This document shows positions 1-5,910 of a stretch of DNA of 7,727 nt, in pieces. The notes beneath the pieces were generated by a model. The model worked only from the letters and a program-made list of their open reading frames with translations. It ran no database searches and was not told where the DNA came from. Origin of the DNA: JANNAT01 sp031422555 (GTDB lineage: Bacteria > Pseudomonadota > Alphaproteobacteria > Rhodobacterales > Rhodobacteraceae); the NCBI GenBank assembly GCA_031422555.1, contig JANPLZ010000164.1, positions 1-7,727 of the forward strand, written 5' to 3'. Position numbers and translations under genes: made by a program. Numbering within the stretch: position 1 is the stretch's first letter; every line of letters starts with the position of its first letter.

Positions 1-1265
1 GTGGCGGTCATCACCAGCACATCCGCCGCCGCCCCCTTGGCCCCGAGTTCCATGCGCTGCGTAACGCCAAAGCGGTGCTGTTCATCGACCACCGCAAGGC
101 GCAGGTCGTGGAAGACCACATCTTTCTGGAACACCGCAAGGGTGCCGACCAGCACCCCGATCTGGCCATCGGCCAGCGCCGCGAGCTTGGCAGCCCGCTC
201 TCCCCCCTTGTCGCGGCCCGTGAGCAGCACAAGACGCACCCCTGCCGCCGCTGCAAGCGGCTCCAGCCCCGCGAAATGCTGGCGCGCGAGGATCTCGGTT
301 GGCGCCATCATCACGCCCTGCCCGCCCGCCTCGACCGCGACCAACAGCGCCATGAACGCCACCAACGTTTTGCCCGACCCGACATCGCCTTGCAGCAAGC
401 GGTTCATCCGCAAGGGGCTGGCCATATCGGTGCAAATCTCGGCAATGGCGCGCCTTTGTGCAGATGTGGGCGCATAAGGCAACCCGGCAAGCACGCGGGC
501 CTGCAAATCCCCGGTGCCAAGACTGGCCATGCCTTTGCCGCGCCGCAGCGTTGCGCGGGCCAAAGACAAGGTTAGCTGATGCGCAAACAACTCGTCATAG
601 GCCAGCCGCGCGCGCGCCGGATGGGTCGTGGCAAGGCTTGCCTGATCGCTTGGCGCATGGGCTGCCGACACCGCGCCGCGCCAATCGGGCCAGCCTTCGC
701 GCGCCAACAAATGCGGATCAATCCATTCGGGCAAGGGCGGCGTGCGCGCAAGCGCCCCTTGTGCGGCGCGCGCGATCAGCCGCTGGGTGACGCCCGCCAC
801 CAGTGGATACACCGGCTCAAAGCTGGGCAATTCGGCGGCCTCTTCGGGGCGCAGCACATGGTCGGGATGCGCCATTTGTGCAATACCATCAAACAGTTCC
901 ACCCTGCCCGAGATCAGCCGCCGCTGCCCGGTAGGTAGCAGTTTTTGCAAATAATCGCCGCGCGCATGAAAGAACACCAGTTGAAATTCCAGCCCCGCAT
1001 CGCGCACCATGATGCGGTAGGGGCCCTTGCCGCGCGGCGCAAAATGACTGCCGACCTCTACCTCTACCGTCACCGTGCAAGGCGGGACCGCATCGCGCAC
1101 CGACGACTGCCGGGCGCGGTCTATCCCGGAATGCGGCAGCAAAAACAACAGATCCTTGGGTTTAAGCACGCCCAAGCCTTCAAACGCCTTGGCGGTTTTC
1201 GGACCGATGCCTTCCAGCGTTTCCAGCGTGGCAAACAATGGAAAAAGCAGTTCCGGGCGGCTCAT
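1..1265 (-). CDS. recG: ATP-dependent DNA helicase RecG (partial, N-terminal ~421 residues)
   Basis: RecG is a superfamily 2 double-stranded DNA translocase that remodels stalled replication forks and branched recombination intermediates. The minus-strand frame stays open from the ATG at 1265 to the left edge of the window, giving 421 codons. E. coli RecG has 693 residues, so the second helicase lobe lies outside. Visible from the N-terminus are a helix-hairpin-helix-like stretch LEGIGPKTAKAF (about 17-28), then the wedge/OB-fold region (about 60-150). The first motor lobe follows, with Walker A GDVGSGKT (293-300), motif Ia MAPTEILA (320-327), a LLTGRDKG segment, and the DEQH box followed by RFGV (394-397). 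The position and spelling of Walker A and the DEQH box are typical of RecG and separate it from PriA or Mfd. The start codon overlaps the ligA stop in an ATGA, so the two are probably translationally coupled. I see no strong Shine-Dalgarno sequence of its own. No frameshift is seen in the visible part. Confidence 0.96.
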   Translation of the reverse strand, partial: MSRPELLFPLFATLETLEGIGPKTAKAFEGLGVLKPKDLLFLLPHSGIDRARQSSVRDAVPPCTVTVEVEVGSHFAPRGKGPYRIMVRDAGLEFQLVFFHARGDYLQKLLPTGQRRLISGRVELFDGIAQMAHPDHVLRPEEAAELPSFEPVYPLVAGVTQRLIARAAQGALARTPPLPEWIDPHLLAREGWPDWRGAVSAAHAPSDQASLATTHPARARLAYDELFAHQLTLSLARATLRRGKGMASLGTGDLQARVLAGLPYAPTSAQRRAIAEICTDMASPLRMNRLLQGDVGSGKTLVAFMALLVAVEAGGQGVMMAPTEILARQHFAGLEPLAAAAGVRLVLLTGRDKGGERAAKLAALADGQIGVLVGTLAVFQKDVVFHDLRLAVVDEQHRFGVTQRMELGAKGAAADVLVMTA

Positions 1266-3391
1266 GTCTTGCCGATCAGGGCCAGCCAGCCGTCTTCGTC
1301 GATCATGCGCACACCGAATTTTGCCGCATCCTTGGCCTTTGATCCCGCCCCGGGGCCCGCGACCAGAAGGTCGGTTTTGGCACTGACCGATCCGGCCACT
1401 TTTGCGCCCAGCGATTCCGCCAGAACCTTGGCCTCGGCGCGGGTCATCTTTTCCAGACTGCCGGTGAACACCACGGTTTTGCCGGCCACCGGGCTGTTAA
1501 CGGGCGCGCGCGCGGCCACCGGTTGCACCTGCAATTGCGCCACCAGCGCGTCAATCGCGGCGCGTTCGGCTGGGTTTTGAAACGCCGCCACCAAACTGGC
1601 CGCCAGCACCGCGCCCACGCCGTCAATCGCTGTCAGATCTGCCCATTCGGGGCTGTCGGGTTGGGCATGGGTCAGGCATCGTTCCAGATCGGCAAAATTG
1701 CCGTAATGGCGCGCAAGCAAGGCGGATGCCTGTTCGCCGACATGGCGGATTCCCAAGGAAAACAACAGCCTGTCCAGCGGAATGCGGCGTTTGTCGTCGA
1801 TTGCCGCAAACAGTTTTTTGGTGGAAACCGCCCCGAACCCATCGCGGTTGTGCAGCCGTCGCAGCCCGTTTTGCGCATCGCGCGCTGCCAACGTAAAGAT
1901 ATCGGCGGGGGTTTTGATCGCCAGTTCGGCATCGTTGAAAAACATCTCGATCTGTTTGGCACCCAGCCCTTCGATGTCAAACGCGCCGCGGGCGACGAAA
2001 TGTTTCAGCCGTTCAATGGCTTGGGCAGGGCAGATCAGCCCGCCACTGCACCGGCGCACAGAATCACCCACCTCGCGCTGTGCAGGCGATCCGCAATCGG
2101 GGCAGGTCTGCGGGAAAATGAACGGGGTGGCACCCGCGGGCCGCTGGCCCAGATCGACATCGGCGATTTTAGGGATGACATCGCCTGCCCGGTAAACCTG
2201 CACCCAGTCACCGACCCGGATATCGCGGCCCTCACGGATCAAGGCTCCGCGCGCATCGCGCCCGGCGATATAGTCTTCGTTGTGCAACGTGGTGTTTGAC
2301 ACCACCACGCCACCAACGGTTACTGGGGCCAGCCGCGCCACCGGCGACAGCGCCCCGGTGCGGCCAACCTGAATGTCGATGCCCAGCACCCGCGTCCAGG
2401 CCAGTTCCGCCGGGAATTTATGCGCCAAAGCCCAGCGGGGGGTGGTGGCGCGAAAGCCCAGCCGCGCCTGCAGTGCCAGATCGTTCACCTTGTAAACCAC
2501 GCCGTCGATGTCATAGCCCAAAGTGGCACGCTGCGCCTCGATTGCGCGATACTGCGCCAGCATGGCCTGCGGCCCGTCACAAAGCTGCGTCAAGGGATTG
2601 GTTTGAAAGCCTAAATCACGCAGCCGGGTGATCGCGCCAAACTGCGTCTCCGCCAGCGGCTGGGACAGCGCGCCCCAGGCATAGGCGTAAAACCGCAACG
2701 GGCGCGCGGCGGTAATGCTGGCATCCAACTGGCGCAAGGATCCTGCGGCCGCATTGCGCGGGTTGGCGAAAATCTTGTCGCCCGAGGTGGCGTGGCGGGC
2801 GTTTAGTGCTGCAAAATCGGCATGCGCCATGTAAACCTCGCCGCGCACTTCGACAATTTCGGGCGCATCTTTCAGGGTTTGCGGGATATCGGCGATGGTG
2901 CGGGCGTTGTCGGTGACGTTTTCGCCGATCTCGCCATCGCCGCGCGTTGCGGCCTGCACCAACACCCCGTTCACATAGCGCAGCGACAGCGATAGCCCGT
3001 CAATCTTCGGCTCTGCCGTATAGCCAAGGCCCACCGCCAACCCCAGAAACTTGCTGACCCGGTCGTCAAAATCGGTCACATCGCCGTCGGCAAAGCCGTT
3101 TTCCAATGACAGCATCGGCACCGAATGGGCGATTTTGCCAAAGCCATCGGCCGCCGGCGCGCCAACCTGTTGGCTGGGGCTGCGCGCGTTGGCGGCCAAG
3201 GTCAGCGCCGGATGCGCCGCCTCCAGCTGTGCCAGACGCCGCTTCAGCGCGTCATAGTCGGCGTCCGTCAGCCGTGGCGCATCATCGCGGTGATAGTCCA
3301 GATTGGCCCGGCGCAAGATATCGGCCAAGCGCGCCCATTCCGCCGCAGCCTGCGTCTGCGTCAGATTTGCGATATCGTGTTGATCTGCCAT
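1262..3391 (-). CDS. ligA: NAD-dependent DNA ligase LigA
   Basis: LigA seals nicks between Okazaki fragments and after repair, using NAD+ to adenylate itself. The product is 709 residues, slightly longer than the E. coli enzyme (671) and complete. Domains in order are: the N-terminal NAD-binding Ia region with the YHRDDAPRLTDADYDAL segment (about 33-49); the nucleotidyltransferase core with EPKIDG, whose Lys129 is the expected adenylated residue, then TRGDG (149-153); and the OB-fold (about 330-410). After these come a four-cysteine zinc finger (Cys430, Cys433, Cys448, Cys454), helix-hairpin-helix repeats (about 470-600) and a C-terminal BRCT domain (about 635-709, VVFTGSLEKMTR to the end). 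The ATG at 3391 gives a normal N-terminus, though the Shine-Dalgarno sequence is weak (GGGGA about 8 nt upstream). Its TGA overlaps the recG start. The gene follows ctrA on the same strand after 77 bp with no obvious promoter of its own, so read-through from ctrA is possible but unproven. Confidence 0.98.
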   Translation of the reverse strand: MADQHDIANLTQTQAAAEWARLADILRRANLDYHRDDAPRLTDADYDALKRRLAQLEAAHPALTLAANARSPSQQVGAPAADGFGKIAHSVPMLSLENGFADGDVTDFDDRVSKFLGLAVGLGYTAEPKIDGLSLSLRYVNGVLVQAATRGDGEIGENVTDNARTIADIPQTLKDAPEIVEVRGEVYMAHADFAALNARHATSGDKIFANPRNAAAGSLRQLDASITAARPLRFYAYAWGALSQPLAETQFGAITRLRDLGFQTNPLTQLCDGPQAMLAQYRAIEAQRATLGYDIDGVVYKVNDLALQARLGFRATTPRWALAHKFPAELAWTRVLGIDIQVGRTGALSPVARLAPVTVGGVVVSNTTLHNEDYIAGRDARGALIREGRDIRVGDWVQVYRAGDVIPKIADVDLGQRPAGATPFIFPQTCPDCGSPAQREVGDSVRRCSGGLICPAQAIERLKHFVARGAFDIEGLGAKQIEMFFNDAELAIKTPADIFTLAARDAQNGLRRLHNRDGFGAVSTKKLFAAIDDKRRIPLDRLLFSLGIRHVGEQASALLARHYGNFADLERCLTHAQPDSPEWADLTAIDGVGAVLAASLVAAFQNPAERAAIDALVAQLQVQPVAARAPVNSPVAGKTVVFTGSLEKMTRAEAKVLAESLGAKVAGSVSAKTDLLVAGPGAGSKAKDAAKFGVRMIDEDGWLALIGKT

Positions 3392-3410
3392 CCACCCAGT
3401 CCCCGCCCGA

Positions 3411-3427
3411 CCCCTAGGGTGTAGGGG
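3411..3427. repeat. Small inverted repeat between ctrA and ligA
   Basis: CCCCTA (3411-3416) and TAGGGG (3422-3427) form a perfect 6-bp stem around a 5-nt loop, in the 77-bp gap after the ctrA stop and just before the ligA start. No T-run follows on the minus strand, so I do not call it an intrinsic terminator. It may shape the ligA leader, be a weak attenuating structure, or be chance in GC-rich DNA. Confidence 0.3.
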
Positions 3428-3468
3428 CCAGCACGGCCAAGGTCCAGCCCACAGTGATCAACGCGACA

Positions 3469-4179
3469 TTACGCGCTGACAGCCAGCCTGGGCATCGACG
3501 CCACCATCGGTTCGCGCAACACATAGCCCCGGCCCCAGACCGTTTCGATGTAATTCGCCCCGCCCGTCGCCTCGGCCAGTTTTTTGCGCAGCTTGCAGAT
3601 GAACACGTCGATGATTTTCAACTCTGGTTCGTCCATGCCGCCGTAAAGATGGTTCAGAAACATTTCCTTGGTCAGCGTGGTGCCTTTGCGCAACGACAAA
3701 AGTTCCAGCATCTGATATTCCTTGCCGGTCAGATGCACCGTCAGCCCGTCAACGTCCACGGTTTTGGCATCCAGATTGACATTCACCATGCCGGTCTTGA
3801 TCACCGATTGGCTGTGGCCTTTTGATCTGCGGATAATCGCGTGGATGCGGGCGACCAGTTCTTCGCGGTGAAACGGCTTGGTCAGGTAATCATCGGCGCC
3901 AAAGCCAAAGCCCTTGATCTTGGATTCGGTGTCATCCGAGCCGGACAGAATCAGAATCGGGGTGTCAATCCGGGCAAGCCGCAGCTGGCGCAACACTTCA
4001 TGCCCCGACATATCCGGCAGGTTCAGATCCAGAAGGATCAAATCGTAATCATAAAGTTTGGCCAAATCGATGCCGTCTTCGCCCATATCGGTGCAATAGA
4101 CGTTCAGATTTGCATGCGTCAACATCAACTCGATACTGCGCGACGTGCTGGGATCATCTTCTACCAATAAGATTCGCAT
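3469..4179 (-). CDS. ctrA: Response regulator CtrA (OmpR family)
   Basis: CtrA is the alphaproteobacterial master response regulator. In Caulobacter it controls the cell cycle and the replication origin; in Rhodobacterales it is mainly linked to motility, gene transfer agents and related traits. The protein has 236 residues. A receiver domain (about 1-118) carries the acidic pair Glu8/Asp9, the phosphoacceptor Asp51 in LLDLNLPD, the switch Ser79 and Lys101 in LTKPF. A winged-helix DNA-binding domain (about 127-224) includes LTGKEYQMLELL and the recognition-helix region DVFICKLRKKL, ending in ETVWGRGYVLREP. I chose the ATG at 4179 because AAGGA lies 7 nt upstream and the protein then begins MRILLVEDD as in the family. 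An in-frame TTG at 4242 would add 21 unconserved residues. The C-terminus ends Val-Ser-Ala, whereas Caulobacter CtrA ends Ala-Ala, part of its ClpXP degradation signal. A CtrA-box-like site lies about 60 bp upstream, suggesting autoregulation. Confidence 0.98.
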   Translation of the reverse strand: MRILLVEDDPSTSRSIELMLTHANLNVYCTDMGEDGIDLAKLYDYDLILLDLNLPDMSGHEVLRQLRLARIDTPILILSGSDDTESKIKGFGFGADDYLTKPFHREELVARIHAIIRRSKGHSQSVIKTGMVNVNLDAKTVDVDGLTVHLTGKEYQMLELLSLRKGTTLTKEMFLNHLYGGMDEPELKIIDVFICKLRKKLAEATGGANYIETVWGRGYVLREPMVASMPRLAVSA

Positions 4180-4186
4180 CGTTAAT

Positions 4187-4191
4187 TCCTT
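4187..4191 (-). promoter_or_regulatory. Ribosome binding site of ctrA
   Basis: AAGGA on the minus strand, separated by 7 nt (ATTAACG) from the ATG at 4179. This decides the ctrA start against the longer TTG-initiated reading. The sciP start has the same AAGGA and the same 7-nt spacing. Confidence 0.8.
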
Positions 4192-4241
4192 GTCTGGGCC
4201 AGTGAACTGGGGCGCTTCATCGTTAATGACTTTGGCGCTCA

Positions 4242-4260
4242 ATGGTTAACTCAAGGTTAC
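4242..4260 (-). promoter_or_regulatory. Probable CtrA-binding box upstream of ctrA
   Basis: Read on the minus strand the site is GTAA, seven bases, then TTAACCAT. The known CtrA consensus is TTAA-N7-TTAAC, often extended to TTAACCAT. The downstream half is therefore exact over 8 bases, and the upstream half matches 3 of 4. It lies 62 bp before the ctrA start codon, in the short gap after sciP, which fits positive or negative autoregulation of ctrA as known in Caulobacter. With the TTAACC half as a -35 element, a poor -10 candidate (ATTAAC, 4227-4222) lies 16 bp further on, so a CtrA-activated promoter is possible here. The binding itself is inferred. Confidence 0.65.
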
Positions 4261-4287
4261 TCTGCCTAAAGGAATTTCAAAAACAAT

Positions 4288-4566
4288 CTAAAGTTGTCGA
4301 TATTTTTGCAAAGTCGTCACCCGCAAGGCTTTTTCGCCATAGGTTTCAACGGCCTGCCGCCACAGAACGAATTCTTCTTCCGACAGCGCATAACGCTCCA
4401 TCGCCTCATCTTGTGAAATCAGCCCGTAGATCACCGCCTTGACGACCACGGCCTTGCGGCTGGCAACCCAGCGGCGGGTTTGTGCGGGGGGCAGATCGGC
4501 GCGTGACAACGTGCTGCCATCGGGCAGGGCAACCTGGCGCGGCCCGTCAACTTTCTTCAGATACAT
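4288..4566 (-). CDS. sciP: CtrA inhibitor SciP (DUF1153 family HTH protein)
   Basis: SciP is a small helix-turn-helix protein that, in Caulobacter, binds CtrA and/or CtrA-regulated promoters and blocks recruitment of RNA polymerase, restricting CtrA-dependent transcription to part of the cell cycle. The product is 92 residues, close to the Caulobacter protein. The family signature is clear: LPDGSTLSRADLPP (about 14-27), then RRWVASRKAVVVKAV (about 31-45). The helix-turn-helix region follows, around GLISQDEAMERYALSEEEF (about 47-65), and the C-terminal end reads LQKYR. I chose the ATG at 4566, giving MYLKKVDGP, because AAGGA lies 7 nt upstream. An in-frame ATG at 4584 would add six residues and lacks a good ribosome binding site. 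It is transcribed in the same direction as ctrA, 108 bp upstream of it, which supports a functional pair. Its promoter must lie in the 138-bp gap shared with divergent mnmA. Confidence 0.93.
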   Translation of the reverse strand: MYLKKVDGPRQVALPDGSTLSRADLPPAQTRRWVASRKAVVVKAVIYGLISQDEAMERYALSEEEFVLWRQAVETYGEKALRVTTLQKYRQL

Positions 4567-4573
4567 CGGCTGT

Positions 4574-4578
4574 TCCTT
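4574..4578 (-). promoter_or_regulatory. Ribosome binding site of sciP
   Basis: AAGGA on the minus strand with 7 nt to the ATG at 4566. It favours this start over the in-frame ATG at 4584, which lies upstream of the site. Confidence 0.75.
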
Positions 4579-4608
4579 ATCCATCCGCCCCGAACAATGC
4601 GCGCACGT

Positions 4609-4625
4609 CCTTAATCAACGGTGAA
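4609..4625 (-). promoter_or_regulatory. Possible degenerate CtrA site upstream of sciP
   Basis: On the minus strand TTCA, seven bases, TTAAGG. The spacing is that of a CtrA box and one half is an exact TTAA, the other 3 of 4. It sits 43-59 bp upstream of the sciP start, where an activator would bind, and CtrA is known to activate sciP in Caulobacter. The match is weak: the TTAAC extension is missing and no convincing -10 follows. Treat it as a candidate only. Confidence 0.3.
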
Positions 4626-4633
4626 GCCGGGGG

Positions 4634-4661
4634 TTGAGAGTAGGTAGGATTTTCCTATATT
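4634..4661 (+). promoter_or_regulatory. Sigma-70-type promoter of mnmA
   Basis: TTGAGA (-35, 4634-4639) and TATATT (-10, 4656-4661) are separated by 16 bp; they match the TTGACA and TATAAT consensus at 5 of 6 and 5 of 6. Transcription would start near 4668, leaving a leader of about 37 nt before the mnmA ATG. It also makes an in-frame TTG at 4660 unusable as a start. The spacer contains a small inverted repeat, TAGGA-TTT-TCCTA (4645-4657), that could be an operator or chance. Confidence 0.6.
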
Positions 4662-4704
4662 GCAGCGCAGGTGCCGCGTTCGCACCCGCCGCACTGGACC
4701 CCTT

Positions 4705-5856
4705 ATGCGTGACCACCCCGTAAACTCGCTTGGCTTTGCCAAATCCCCTGCCGACACGCGGGTGGTGGTGGCCATGTCGGGGGGGGTGGATTCGTCGGTG
4801 GTGGCGGCACTGCTGGCCGAGCAGGGCTATGATGTGGTGGGTGTCACGCTGCAACTTTATGATCACGGGGCGGCGCTGGCGAAAAAGGGCGCCTGCTGTG
4901 CGGGCCGCGATATTCACGACGCGCGCCGGGTGGCCGAAACCATGGGATTTCCGCATTACGTGCTGGATTATGAAAATACCTTCCGCGAGGCGGTGATGGA
5001 AGACTTTGCCGATGCCTATCTGGCGGGGGCGACGCCGGTGCCGTGCATCCGCTGCAATGAGCGGGTCAAGTTCAAGGATTTGCTGGCCACCGCCCGAGAT
5101 CTGAACGCCGATTGCATGGCCACCGGACATTACATTCAGCGCAAGATCGGCGACAAAATCGGCGATGGCCCGGAATTGCATATGGCAACCGATGCCAACC
5201 GGGACCAGTCGTATTTCCTGTTCTCAACCACGCCTGACCAGTTGGATTATCTGCGGTTTCCGCTGGGGCATCTGGCGTCCAAGGCGGAAACCCGGGCATT
5301 GGCTGCGAAATATGGCCTGCCGGTGGCGGACAAGCCCGACAGTCAGGACATCTGCTTTGTGCCCAATGGCAATTATGCCGCCGTGATCGAAAAGCTGCGC
5401 CCAGGGGCCGCCGACCCCGGCGAGATTGTCGATCTGGCGGGCAATGTGCTGGGCCAGCACCGCGGCGTCATTCATTACACCATCGGGCAGCGCAAAGGTC
5501 TGGGCATCGGGGGCTTGGAAGACCCGATTTATGTGGTCAAACTTGATCCGGGCCTGCGGCGGGTGATCGTCGGGCCAAAAGAGGCGCTGGCGACGCGGAC
5601 CTTTCCGCTGCGTGAGATCAACTGGCTGGGCGACGCACCCTTTGACAGCCGCGCTGAGTGGCATTTGTCGGTCAAAGTCCGCTCGACCCGCCCGCCGCGC
5701 CCCGCCATCATCCGGCCAGTGTCACCGACCGAGGCAACGGTAGAATTGCTGAATGCCGAAGATGGCGTCTCGCCCGGCCAGGCTTGTGTGTTTTATGCAA
5801 ACGAAGGCAGCCGGGTGTTTGGCGGTGGCTGGATCTGGAACGGGCGTCAGGCCTAG
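4705..5856 (+). CDS. mnmA: tRNA-specific 2-thiouridylase MnmA
   Basis: MnmA adenylates and thiolates C2 of the wobble uridine (U34) in tRNAs for Lys, Glu and Gln, in the cytoplasm, taking sulfur from a persulfide relay. The protein has 383 residues, normal for the family. An ATP-pyrophosphatase P-loop SGGVDSS is at 25-31. The catalytic cysteine is expected at Cys117 in PCIRCNERVKF, and the second, persulfide-forming cysteine at Cys217 in DSQDICFVP. Other family marks are ATGHYIQR (139-146), DQSYFLF (168-174) and the beta-barrel domain opening with HYTIGQRKGLGIGG (257-270). I chose the ATG at 4705; its ribosome binding site is poor (TGGA, 6 nt upstream), but the only earlier in-frame start is a TTG inside the promoter. 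Two oddities are an eight-G run in the P-loop codons and a near-tandem 12-bp duplication giving KIGDKIGD (147-154). The gene is divergent from sciP and convergent with lpxB, so probably a single-gene unit. Confidence 0.97.
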   Translation: MRDHPVNSLGFAKSPADTRVVVAMSGGVDSSVVAALLAEQGYDVVGVTLQLYDHGAALAKKGACCAGRDIHDARRVAETMGFPHYVLDYENTFREAVMEDFADAYLAGATPVPCIRCNERVKFKDLLATARDLNADCMATGHYIQRKIGDKIGDGPELHMATDANRDQSYFLFSTTPDQLDYLRFPLGHLASKAETRALAAKYGLPVADKPDSQDICFVPNGNYAAVIEKLRPGAADPGEIVDLAGNVLGQHRGVIHYTIGQRKGLGIGGLEDPIYVVKLDPGLRRVIVGPKEALATRTFPLREINWLGDAPFDSRAEWHLSVKVRSTRPPRPAIIRPVSPTEATVELLNAEDGVSPGQACVFYANEGSRVFGGGWIWNGRQA

Positions 5857-5909
5857 GGCCGAAATTTTTTAGATAAAAAATTTGAAAAATTCTTTGCAGA
5901 ATTTTGGCC
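5857..5909. terminator. AT-rich double hairpin between convergent mnmA and lpxB
   Basis: The gap between the two stop codons is 54 bp and almost wholly self-complementary. Hairpin 1 is AAATTTTTT-AGAT-AAAAAATTT (5862-5883), a perfect 9-bp stem. Hairpin 2 is AAAATTCT-TTGC-AGAATTTT (5886-5905), a perfect 8-bp stem. An outer stem can also form on the plus-strand transcript between 5857-5866 (GGCCGAAATT) and 5900-5909 (AATTTTGGCC), with one G-U pair. On the minus strand hairpin 2 has a GCAA tetraloop and is followed by T-rich sequence, so it fits an intrinsic terminator for lpxB beginning 5 bp after its stop. On the plus strand a short GGCC-TAG-GGCC stem across the mnmA stop precedes a T6 run, a weaker terminator. 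A bidirectional terminator is the simplest reading. Confidence 0.65.
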
Positions 5910-5910
5910 G

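Noticed and set aside
1523..2299. A 258-codon plus-strand frame opposite ligA, and similar long frames at 945-1580, 75-575 and 1-477
   Set aside because: They lie antisense to well-recognised ligA and recG, their translations are rich in Arg, Ala and Pro with no family resemblance, and such shadows are expected from GC-rich codon bias.
3411..3427. CCCCTA/TAGGGG hairpin as a ctrA terminator
   Set aside because: No T-run follows on the minus strand and the stem is only 6 bp; kept only as a small inverted repeat.
4180..4242. A longer CtrA starting at the TTG at 4242
   Set aside because: The extra 21 residues are not part of the family, the codon is poor, and the ATG at 4179 has an ideal AAGGA with 7-nt spacing. 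The stretch also contains the CtrA-box end.
4567..4584. SciP start at the ATG at 4584
   Set aside because: The strong ribosome binding site lies downstream of that ATG and serves the one at 4566; the six added residues are not typical of the family.
4615..5181. A 188-codon minus-strand frame opposite mnmA that would be oriented like sciP
   Set aside because: It is antisense to the conserved N-terminal half of MnmA, has low-complexity His/Arg-rich sequence and spans the mnmA promoter; no recognisable domain.
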